Assembly (NCBI GenBank): GCA_009705075.1
Contig: WLCY01000001.1
Coordinates: 1-13,798 of the forward strand
Reading direction: 5' to 3'
Source: Actinomycetota bacterium
GTDB lineage: Bacteria; Actinomycetota; Actinomycetes; Nanopelagicales; Nanopelagicaceae
Length of the DNA stretch: 13,798 bases
In this document: positions 6,350 through 12,663 of the stretch, piece after piece
Numbering within the stretch: the first letter of the stretch is position 1
Layout of the letters: each line of letters begins with the position of its first letter
Position numbers and translations under genes: made by a program
Notes under the pieces: generated by a model
Database searches by the model: none
The model's input: the letters and a program-made list of their open reading frames with translations, nothing else
Told to the model about the DNA's origin: nothing

Positions 6350-6529
6350 ATGGCCGCCATGAAACCTCGTACTGGTGATGGACCCATGGAAGTCACGAAG
6401 GAAGCTCGCAGTTTTGTCATGCGAATCCCGCTTGAAGGCGGCGGACGTTTAGTTGTTGAGTTAAATGTTGAAGAAGCAACAAATCTCGGTAATGCGTTAC
6501 AGGCAGCGGTATCCCTTGTTAAGAAGTAA
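6350..6529 (+). CDS. DUF3117 family protein, 59 aa
   Basis: Translation from the ATG at 6350 to the TAA at 6527-6529 gives 59 residues beginning MAAMKPRTGDGPMEVTKEAR, then SFVMRIPLEGGGRLVVELNV and EEATNLGNALQAAVSLVKK. This is the full length and near-canonical sequence of DUF3117, a very conserved small protein almost restricted to Actinobacteria (Rv1211 in M. tuberculosis). The family has no established biochemical function. The pattern predicts a compact two- or three-stranded beta sheet plus a C-terminal helix, without signal peptide or membrane segment. A strong Shine-Dalgarno precedes it, unlike its neighbours, which suggests high or leader-controlled expression. The second ATG at 6359 is less well placed relative to the ribosome binding site. 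It is so short that simple ORF length filters miss it. The identity is secure; the function is unknown. Confidence 0.92.
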   Translation: MAAMKPRTGDGPMEVTKEARSFVMRIPLEGGGRLVVELNVEEATNLGNALQAAVSLVKK

Positions 6530-6561
6530 TTAGCTCTGCCCATATCGGATTTACCACTACC

Positions 6562-8064
6562 GTGAAACTTGCACCAACAATTAGCTGCATCGCACAAACT
6601 GATCTTGATTTCTCTAAATTTGATGCAATTGCAGTTCCAATTCTAAAAACGGAACTTGGCATAGAAGTTAGCAATAGCAAAATAGCCAAACTTATTGTTA
6701 AAAACTTTGATATTGATATAACTGCTCTACTCGCAAATTGGCCAGATGCAACAGCAAAAGCTGGAGAACTAATTGAAGTTCCAGTTAGTTCTGAGCACAC
6801 GGCTTTAGCGCGAATCTACTTCGTAGGTTTAGGTGAAGGCACTGCAGATGATTTTCGAAAGGCAGGAGTAAGTCTTTCGCGCAAAGTTAAGAACTCTGGG
6901 AATCAAATTTTAAATTACCTTGTAACGACAAAAAACGAAGTTAGAGTTCATGCGATTTCTTTGATCCTTGCTAGTTATTCTTGGTCGCAGAAAAGCCCAC
7001 CAACAAAAGAATTAATGCCTGCACAATTCACATTAGTAGGAAATTTTGAAGGAGAGCTGGCAAGTGCCAGAGTTCTGGCAACTGGAGTATGGCGAGCACG
7101 CGATCTAATTCATACCCCGTCAAATATAAAGAATCCGCTTTGGCTTGCCGAACAAGCGAATTCACTTGTAGAAAAGTCAAAATCTTCCGCCCTAAATATT
7201 GAGATCAAGAGTGGCGCTGCTCTGGAAAATTTTGGCGGCCTTCTTGCAGTAGGAAATTCTGCACCTAAGCCAGGGCCAAGAGTTGTACAGGTTTCTTATG
7301 AACCTAAAGAATCTAAAAATTGGCCACATGTAGTTCTAGTTGGCAAAGGAATCACCTTTGACACCGGAGGTGTTTCACTTAAACGTCCTTATGACACGAT
7401 GATTGGAATGAAGAGCGACATGTCCGGTGCAGCTGCCGTTCTTGCAACTGTTATCGCAATTGCAGATCTTGGTGCAGCCGCCCCAAAAGTTAGAGTTACG
7501 GCGCTCTTGATGTGCGCAGAAAACGCACTGTCATCTACATCGCAACGACCATCTGATGTGATTACTCATTTCGGTGGCACTACTGTTGAAGTTATAAATA
7601 CAGATGCAGAAGGACGACTAGTGCTTGCAGATGGCCTGGCATTTGCAGATGAAAAACTTGATCCGGATTATTTAATTGATGTCGCAACTCTTACCGGAGC
7701 TGCAACTCTAGGGTTAGGTCGCCAATATGCCGCGATGTACACGCGAGATGTATCACTTGCGCAAGACTTATACGATGCTGGTCAACGTATCGGTGAACGG
7801 GTTTGGCATATGCCACTAATTGATGATTATAAAGTTGCACTTGAAAGTGAAATTGCAGATTTCAATCACACTGCAGAGAAACCAGATTTCAATGGTGGTT
7901 CAATTACTGCCGCGCTCTTCTTAGAACATTTTGCCGCGGATCGCAGGTGGGTTCATTTAGATATAGCTGGGCCTGCTCGATCTGAGAGCGATTCTGGCGA
8001 AAATCCAAAAGGCGGCACTGGCTTCGGCGTCAGATTGCTTACGGAGTGGTTGACTTCGCTATGA
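6562..8064 (+). CDS. pepA: Leucyl aminopeptidase, M17 family
   Basis: A 500-aa cytosolic metallo-aminopeptidase, near the length of E. coli PepA (503 aa). It removes N-terminal residues from peptides during protein turnover. The C-terminal catalytic domain carries all expected residues: metal ligands Lys262 and Asp267 in GKGITFDTGGVSLK, catalytic-type Lys274, Asp286 in KSDMSGAAAV, then Asp348 and Glu350 with Arg352 in the family signature NTDAEGRLVLADGL. TLTGAATLGLG follows at 376-386. The N-terminal domain (about 1-165) is divergent, as is usual. The start is GTG at 6562, 32 bp after the DUF3117 stop. I see neither a good Shine-Dalgarno nor a well-spaced TANNNT, so it may be read through from the DUF3117 transcript. 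The stop overlaps the methyltransferase ATG (ATGA), so the two are coupled. The name is secure; whether it also binds DNA like E. coli PepA is not inferable. Confidence 0.94.
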   Translation: MKLAPTISCIAQTDLDFSKFDAIAVPILKTELGIEVSNSKIAKLIVKNFDIDITALLANWPDATAKAGELIEVPVSSEHTALARIYFVGLGEGTADDFRKAGVSLSRKVKNSGNQILNYLVTTKNEVRVHAISLILASYSWSQKSPPTKELMPAQFTLVGNFEGELASARVLATGVWRARDLIHTPSNIKNPLWLAEQANSLVEKSKSSALNIEIKSGAALENFGGLLAVGNSAPKPGPRVVQVSYEPKESKNWPHVVLVGKGITFDTGGVSLKRPYDTMIGMKSDMSGAAAVLATVIAIADLGAAAPKVRVTALLMCAENALSSTSQRPSDVITHFGGTTVEVINTDAEGRLVLADGLAFADEKLDPDYLIDVATLTGAATLGLGRQYAAMYTRDVSLAQDLYDAGQRIGERVWHMPLIDDYKVALESEIADFNHTAEKPDFNGGSITAALFLEHFAADRRWVHLDIAGPARSESDSGENPKGGTGFGVRLLTEWLTSL

Positions 8065-8705
8065 CCATCGATGAGCCAAAGAATAATCGCGGCGATATGT
8101 CGGCTTTTGCTGAGAATTTTCCGCACGAAGATTTCTTTATGCAACAGGCCAGAAAGAATGGGGCAGAAGTCGGCGCTCCTGATCCAACTGTTGGGATCGG
8201 CGGCTTAATCAATTTTGTAGTTGGCTTGATATCAGCAAGATCCATAGTTGAGATAGGAACCGGCTCTGGAGTCAGCGGACTCTGGATATTTAATGGAGCT
8301 CCTAAGGATGCAACTTTTACTTCAATTGATTCCGAACGTGAACACTCAGCCAGCGCGAAAGAAATCTTCGAGGAAGCCGGAATTTCTGCCCAAAGATTCA
8401 GATTAATTACAGGCAACATTATTGAAGTCGTTGGAAAATTAGCAGATTCGAATTATGACCTAGCGATTGTGAGATCTCCCAAAGATATGGTTGATGTAGT
8501 TCAAGAGAGTTTCCGGCTCTTAAAACCAAATGGAGTTTTAATTATTGATAATGCTCTCGATGGCGGCAAGGTTGCTGATCCCACACAACGGGACTTCGAA
8601 ACTATTGCTCGTCGTGATTCCATTAAGGCAATTAAAGAGGATGCCAGGTGGAGTTCAACTATTCTTCCAATTGGCGGGGGCGCACTTGTCGCTCGTAAGA
8701 TTTAG
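8061..8705 (+). CDS. SAM-dependent O-methyltransferase family
   Basis: A 214-aa class I methyltransferase resembling the caffeoyl-CoA/catechol O-methyltransferase group and mycobacterial Rv1220c. The SAM-binding motif I is VEIGTGSGVSGLW at residues 63-75. The acidic SID at 88-90 would contact the SAM ribose, and the later strands are YDLAIVRSPKD (132-142) and GVLIIDNAL (158-166). Relatives normally have Val-Asp-Ala-Asp where this protein has Val-Arg-Ser-Pro (137-140), removing one metal-ligand aspartate, while the downstream Asp-Asn pair is kept. The acceptor is unknown. I placed the start at the ATG overlapping the pepA stop by ATGA; an in-frame GTG at 8046 would add five residues but match poorly. 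The gene lies just before htrA, as Rv1220c lies next to sigE-rseA-htrA in mycobacteria, but sigE and rseA are missing here. Confidence 0.86.
   Translation: MTIDEPKNNRGDMSAFAENFPHEDFFMQQARKNGAEVGAPDPTVGIGGLINFVVGLISARSIVEIGTGSGVSGLWIFNGAPKDATFTSIDSEREHSASAKEIFEEAGISAQRFRLITGNIIEVVGKLADSNYDLAIVRSPKDMVDVVQESFRLLKPNGVLIIDNALDGGKVADPTQRDFETIARRDSIKAIKEDARWSSTILPIGGGALVARKI
8696..8701 (+). promoter_or_regulatory. -10-like TAAGAT, 6 nt before htrA ATG, inside upstream gene
   Basis: TAAGAT lies in the last two sense codons of the methyltransferase gene and is followed by TTAGTT and then the ATG at 8708. The same hexamer and spacing recur before the PRC/MgtE-N gene (11314-11319). This could give htrA its own leaderless transcript despite a gap of only two bases from the previous stop. 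Confidence 0.5.
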
Positions 8706-8707
8706 TT

Positions 8708-9844
8708 ATGTCTGAAACTCCAAATACACCTTGGTGGATTTCTGAGCATCCAGTAGTAACAGCTCAGGAGCTTAAGAAGCGAAACACTAGAACTGTGAGC
8801 TTTGGAATTGCTGTTGCAATGGCGCTTATTGCTGGGATAGTTGGAAGTATTGCCGGTCGTACCTCTGCAAATCTAGATTCAAAAACTAATTTAGTTTCAA
8901 CTAAGAGCGTGATCGAACGAAAACCAGATTCAATTGCAGGAATCGCAGCACGGGTATCGCCTTCGGTGGTTTCAATTGATGTTCGAAGTGGTCAAACCGG
9001 GGGTTCTGGCTCTGGATTCTTCCTCGATAGTTCCGGACACATTCTGACAAATAATCATGTTATTTCACTTGCTGCAACGAGAGGTGCAAAAATCTCAGTG
9101 CAGCTAGCAAATGGTAAAACTTATGATGCAAAGTTAATTGGCCGAGATGTTTCATATGACCTAGCCGTAATAAAAATTCAAGTTACAGATGCTCCAGCAC
9201 TTCAACTTGGTAATAGTGATGATGTGCAAGTGGGGGATGGGGTAATCGCAATTGGATCACCACTTGGCTTAACGGGAACTGTTACTTCTGGAATCATTAG
9301 TGCGAAGAATCGACCAGTTACATCTGGTGGTGGAACAAGCGAGAGTTCATTTATAAATGCAATTCAAACTGATGCTGCTATTAATCCTGGAAATTCTGGT
9401 GGTCCGCTTGTTGATTTAGCAGGCGCAGTAATTGGAATAAATTCAGCGATTGCAACTACTGATTCCGGCTTTGGTGGTCAGAGTGGTTCAATTGGTTTAG
9501 GTTTCGCGATTCCAATTAATCAAGCGCGCAAAACTGCAGATCAATTAATAAAAAATGGAACCTCAACCTATCCAATTATGGGTGTTTCACTCGATACGCG
9601 GTACAACGGTATCGGTGCAAAGATCGCAGAAGAAAGCGGTGCAGTAAGTGTTGGAGGCCCTGCTGAAGGTGCAGGCATTAAGCCAGGCGATGTAATTATT
9701 GAGATTGATGGGAAGAGTATTGCTACGGCAGATGAAGCTATTGTCACAGTTCGCTCCCATAGCGTTGGAGAGCGGATTAAAGTGAAGTTTCAACGCGATG
9801 GCGTCACAAAGGAAGTCTCACTAAAACTCATCGCAGCAAAGTAA
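8708..9844 (+). CDS. htrA: HtrA/DegP-like membrane-anchored serine protease with PDZ domain
   Basis: A 378-aa envelope quality-control protease. A short cytosolic N-terminus (1-29) is followed by one membrane segment (about 30-50, VSFGIAVAMALIAGIVGSIA), placing the rest outside the membrane. The trypsin-like domain (about 74-285) carries the full catalytic triad: His117 in ILTNNHVIS, Asp151 in YDLAVIK, and Ser230 in NPGNSGGPL. A single PDZ domain follows (about 290-376, with IKPGDVIIEIDGK), which usually binds misfolded or C-terminal peptides and controls activity. The gene follows the methyltransferase with two bases between and has TAAGAT six bases before the ATG. In mycobacteria htrA is preceded by the envelope-stress sigma factor gene sigE and its anti-sigma gene rseA. 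Neither is present here, so control of the protease must differ or come from elsewhere. The protease call is secure; the closest named orthologue is less certain. Confidence 0.93.
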   Translation: MSETPNTPWWISEHPVVTAQELKKRNTRTVSFGIAVAMALIAGIVGSIAGRTSANLDSKTNLVSTKSVIERKPDSIAGIAARVSPSVVSIDVRSGQTGGSGSGFFLDSSGHILTNNHVISLAATRGAKISVQLANGKTYDAKLIGRDVSYDLAVIKIQVTDAPALQLGNSDDVQVGDGVIAIGSPLGLTGTVTSGIISAKNRPVTSGGGTSESSFINAIQTDAAINPGNSGGPLVDLAGAVIGINSAIATTDSGFGGQSGSIGLGFAIPINQARKTADQLIKNGTSTYPIMGVSLDTRYNGIGAKIAEESGAVSVGGPAEGAGIKPGDVIIEIDGKSIATADEAIVTVRSHSVGERIKVKFQRDGVTKEVSLKLIAAK

Positions 9845-9856
9845 TCGCCTTACCTA

Positions 9857-9862
9857 TAGGAT
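9857..9862 (+). promoter_or_regulatory. -10-like TAGGAT, 6 nt before tatB ATG
   Basis: TAGGAT is followed by TTGAAA and the ATG at 9869, matching the TANNNT-plus-six arrangement. The AGGA inside the hexamer could alternatively serve as a Shine-Dalgarno for a longer transcript from htrA, so the site may be read in two ways. Confidence 0.42.
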
Positions 9863-9868
9863 TTGAAA

Positions 9869-10174
9869 ATGTTCGGAATCGGTGGCGGTGAATTTATAGC
9901 ACTCGTGTTATTTGCCTTGCTTCTCATTGGCCCAGACAAACTCCCGCAATTTTCGGCAGATTCTGCGAGGTTTATCCGTAAGGTCCGCGATATCGCACAA
10001 GGTGCCACCAAAGATTTGCGTGAAAATCTCGGGCCCGGATACGAAGACCTTAAAGTTACAGATTTGCATCCAAAGAAATTTATAACAAAGCATATAAATG
10101 AAGTCTTAGCCGAACCCAATGCGCAGATTGATGAACTTAAAAAATCTGCCAAAATAGATCCGGATCTCCTATGA
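9869..10174 (+). CDS. tatB: Sec-independent (twin-arginine) translocase subunit TatB
   Basis: A 101-aa protein with the TatA/B architecture. A short N-terminus, MFGIGGGEF, carries the conserved acidic residue before the membrane helix (about 8-22, EFIALVLFALLLIGP). Then come the hinge GPDKLPQF, an amphipathic helix (about 29-50), and a charged, less conserved C-terminal tail. TatB forms the substrate-receptor complex with TatC for export of folded proteins. Position after htrA and before mrp matches mycobacterial tatB, which is why I prefer TatB over TatA. The ATG at 9869 gives the family start; a TTG six bases upstream would add Met-Lys and is less likely. The stop overlaps the mrp ATG (ATGA). 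tatA and tatC are not in this window. Confidence 0.87.
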   Translation: MFGIGGGEFIALVLFALLLIGPDKLPQFSADSARFIRKVRDIAQGATKDLRENLGPGYEDLKVTDLHPKKFITKHINEVLAEPNAQIDELKKSAKIDPDLL

Positions 10175-11295
10175 GCAATGATGTCATTACAAAGATAAAT
10201 ACCGCACTTCAAGGGGTAGCTGATCCAGAACTTCATCGACCACTGCCTGAATTAGGAATGGTGCAATCGGTAGATTTCAAGGATGGAATCGCTGCCATAA
10301 CTATTCTTCTGACAATCTCGGGCTGTCCAATGCGTGACCGGCTACAGAAAGATATTTCGGATTCACTTGAATCGATCCCTGAAGTTAAATCCTTGGATCT
10401 CACATTTGGTGTTATGAATGAAGAGCAGCGAAATAACGTAAAGAAATTGCTACATGGTGGCAAAGAGAAATTTATTCCATTTGCCCAACCAGACTCTTTA
10501 ACAAGAGTGATTGGCATTGCATCAGGCAAAGGCGGAGTTGGGAAATCTTCAGTGACGGTAAACCTTGCAGTTGCAGCAGCACAAAAAGGATTTAAGGTTG
10601 GCATTTTGGATGCTGACGTTTATGGCCATTCAATTCCGAGGTTAATGGGAATTGTTGGCAAGCGCCCAACCGCAATCGATCAAACCTTTATTCCGGTAGA
10701 AGCATTTGGGGTAAAAGTTGTTTCCATGGAAATGTTTAAACCAGAACGTTCAGATGCTGTTGCCTTTCGTGGACCAATGCTTCATAAAGTTTTGGAACAA
10801 TTATTGAGCGATGCTTATTGGGGAGACCTTGATTTGTTACTCCTTGATCTACCACCAGGAACCGGAGACATCGCGATTTCGCTAGGACAACTTCTTCCAG
10901 CATCTGAAATTGTTGTCGTAACAACTCCACAGATTGCTGCCGCAGAAGTTTCAGAGCGCGCCGGCCGAATTGCACATCAATTAAAACAACACATAATTGG
11001 TGTAATCGAAAATATGTCAGATACCGCTTGTGCTAAATGTGGCGAGCCAATTGCCATTTTTGGAACGGGTGGCGGCCTTGAAACCGCTAAGCATTTATCT
11101 ACTTTAGTTGGCAGCGATGTTGCCTTGATTGGCCAGATTCCATTTACGGCAGAACTTCGTGAGGGTGGCGATATTGGTCAGCCAATTGTTATCAGCGATC
11201 CAAAGTGTCCAGCAAGTGAATCTTTTGCAGCAATAGTCGAAAAGATAACGTTGCGCCCTAAGTCCCTAGTCGGAGTAAGGCTCTCGGTCTCCTAA
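10171..11295 (+). CDS. mrp: Mrp/ApbC-type P-loop iron-sulfur carrier ATPase
   Basis: A 374-aa cytosolic protein with the bacterial Mrp layout. An N-terminal MIP18/DUF59 domain (about 4-80) contains LTISGCPMRDRLQ with Cys52. A SIMIBI P-loop ATPase domain follows (about 110-360). The deviant Walker A is SGKGGVGKSSVT (118-129). Further motifs are ILDADVYGHSIPRLMG (145-160), DLPPGTGD (226-233) and VIENMS (278-283). The CAKC pair Cys287/Cys290 would bridge a 4Fe-4S cluster in the dimer. Family members bind and transfer Fe-S clusters to apoproteins. The stop codon of tatB overlaps the start by ATGA, so the two are co-translated; this pairing is also seen in other actinobacteria. After the stop, 30 bp separate it from the next gene, which has its own promoter-like hexamer. 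Confidence 0.93.
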   Translation: MSNDVITKINTALQGVADPELHRPLPELGMVQSVDFKDGIAAITILLTISGCPMRDRLQKDISDSLESIPEVKSLDLTFGVMNEEQRNNVKKLLHGGKEKFIPFAQPDSLTRVIGIASGKGGVGKSSVTVNLAVAAAQKGFKVGILDADVYGHSIPRLMGIVGKRPTAIDQTFIPVEAFGVKVVSMEMFKPERSDAVAFRGPMLHKVLEQLLSDAYWGDLDLLLLDLPPGTGDIAISLGQLLPASEIVVVTTPQIAAAEVSERAGRIAHQLKQHIIGVIENMSDTACAKCGEPIAIFGTGGGLETAKHLSTLVGSDVALIGQIPFTAELREGGDIGQPIVISDPKCPASESFAAIVEKITLRPKSLVGVRLSVS

Positions 11296-11313
11296 CTTCT
11301 TTGAGACATCGCC

Positions 11314-11319
11314 TAAGAT
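11314..11319 (+). promoter_or_regulatory. -10-like TAAGAT, 6 nt before PRC/MgtE-N gene
   Basis: TAAGAT followed by TGGGCC and ATG at 11326 repeats the exact hexamer and spacing found before htrA. It lies in the 30-bp gap after mrp. No recognisable -35 hexamer is present at the usual distance. A leaderless start for the metal-transport pair is the simplest reading. Confidence 0.52.
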
Positions 11320-11325
11320 TGGGCC

Positions 11326-12663
11326 ATGAAAACGCCACCAGTAACCAGCATCAATACGGTGGCAAGAAGGCTTGCAGGTCGAAGTGAGCTAGTTCTACAA
11401 CGTAAAAATATTCGTGAGTCTTTAGTCTCGGTCGCTGGTCTAATTGGTCGCCCAGTTAAATACCAAGGTGGAAAAGAAATTGGTCGCCTAGTTGATGTAG
11501 TTGTTAGACATGGTGAGGATTCATATCCACCAGTTTCAGGGTTAATTGTAAAAGTTGGTCAGAGCAAGTCATTTATTGATGGTGCAAGAATTGCGAAGCT
11601 AACCCAGAATGAAATTCAACTTTCAAGTGCCAAAGTTGACCTTACTGAATTCATAAGACGTGATGGTGAATCGCTTCTGGATGCTGACGTCTTGGATCAC
11701 CAAATTGTTGATGTTAATGGACTTCGCGTAGTTCGCTCATCTGATCTTTATTTAGCGCCCCTTGATCGTGAAATCCGAGTCGTCGGTGTAGATATTTCGT
11801 TTAAAGCTTTTATCCGCAGAATTTTTCCTGGTGCGCTTGGTCGTGGACCAATTCCTGAACATGTAATTGATTGGGCTAACGTTGCATCACTTGCACACGG
11901 AACAGGAGTTGTACGTTCTACCGAATCGCGCGCCGCACTTGGCCAACTTCGCCCGGCAGATTTAGCGGATTTAATTGAAGACTTAGCCGGCCGAGAACGA
12001 AGCGCGCTTATTGAAATGCTTGATCCAGATCTTGCAGCAGATGCACTCGAAGAAATGGAAGATGATGAATTGCAAGGTTTGCTCAGAGGCTTATCTGCTG
12101 AGCGGTCAGCGTCATTGATTTCTAGAATGGAACCTGATGAAGGTGCCGAAGTTCTTCGTGACTTAGATGATGATCACCGAGAAAGTATTTTCATGGAGAT
12201 GGATACTTCTGTAGCGAAGCAACTCCGTAAACTCGTTGAATTTGATGAGACTCTTGCTGGTGGAATCATGACTTCTCATATGTTGATTACGCACGAGGCA
12301 GATACTGTCGGATCTGCGCTAAAGCTATTGGTTGAACATAAAAGCCGTGATATTTCAGATGGCGTTGTCGTTGTAGATGGCAAAGGTAAGTTGCTTGATC
12401 ACATTCAAATTATTGAGTTAATTGCCGCTAAGCCAAGTGCCACGCTATCTTCATTAATGGGCCCGCCCTATCCAACATCGGTAAACATCAATACCAGACT
12501 TGATGAAGTAATTGATGAGTTTGCAAACAATCGTGGATCCTCAATCATTGTTGTTGACGAGAAGAATAAACCTGTTGGCAGAATTCTTGCCGATGACCTG
12601 GTTGACGCTCTGGCTTCACTTTCCAATTCAGCAGGCTTCGCCCAAGGAAGTGGTGCGCTCTAA
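11326..12663 (+). CDS. Soluble PRC-barrel / MgtE N-domain / CBS-pair protein
   Basis: A 445-aa cytosolic protein without any membrane segment. A PRC-barrel-like N-terminal part (about 34-160) includes GLIGRPVKYQGGKEIGRLVD and a second half around 120-160. An MgtE_N superhelical domain follows (about 205-308), rich in acidic helices: LRPADLADLIEDLAGRE, EEMEDDELQGLL, MEPDEGAEVLRDLDDDHRE. Then come the MgtE-like linker AGGIMTSHMLITHEADTV (311-328) and two CBS motifs (about 314-370 and 377-432). In the Mg2+ channel MgtE these N and CBS domains bind Mg2+ and gate the pore; here the pore domain is absent. The mycobacterial homologue Rv1232c lies near mrp as well. The next gene, an Nramp-like transporter, starts within this gene's stop (TAATG), so the pair is translationally coupled. 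A role as a Mg2+ sensor controlling that transporter is inference. ATG at 11326 is chosen from TAAGAT spacing and frame. Confidence 0.86.
   Translation: MKTPPVTSINTVARRLAGRSELVLQRKNIRESLVSVAGLIGRPVKYQGGKEIGRLVDVVVRHGEDSYPPVSGLIVKVGQSKSFIDGARIAKLTQNEIQLSSAKVDLTEFIRRDGESLLDADVLDHQIVDVNGLRVVRSSDLYLAPLDREIRVVGVDISFKAFIRRIFPGALGRGPIPEHVIDWANVASLAHGTGVVRSTESRAALGQLRPADLADLIEDLAGRERSALIEMLDPDLAADALEEMEDDELQGLLRGLSAERSASLISRMEPDEGAEVLRDLDDDHRESIFMEMDTSVAKQLRKLVEFDETLAGGIMTSHMLITHEADTVGSALKLLVEHKSRDISDGVVVVDGKGKLLDHIQIIELIAAKPSATLSSLMGPPYPTSVNINTRLDEVIDEFANNRGSSIIVVDEKNKPVGRILADDLVDALASLSNSAGFAQGSGAL

Noticed and set aside
8046..8060. GTG start for the methyltransferase
   Set aside because: The ATG at 8061 overlaps the pepA stop as ATGA, the same coupling used by three other junctions here; the GTG adds five residues with no support.
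9863..9868. TTG start adding Met-Lys to TatB
   Set aside because: TatB proteins begin directly with MF-(D/G)-I-G before the membrane helix; the ATG at 9869 fits and has better upstream spacing.
9850..10236. 128-codon open frame on the minus strand
   Set aside because: Covers tatB and the start of mrp in antisense; composition is typical of a shadow and there is no family resemblance.
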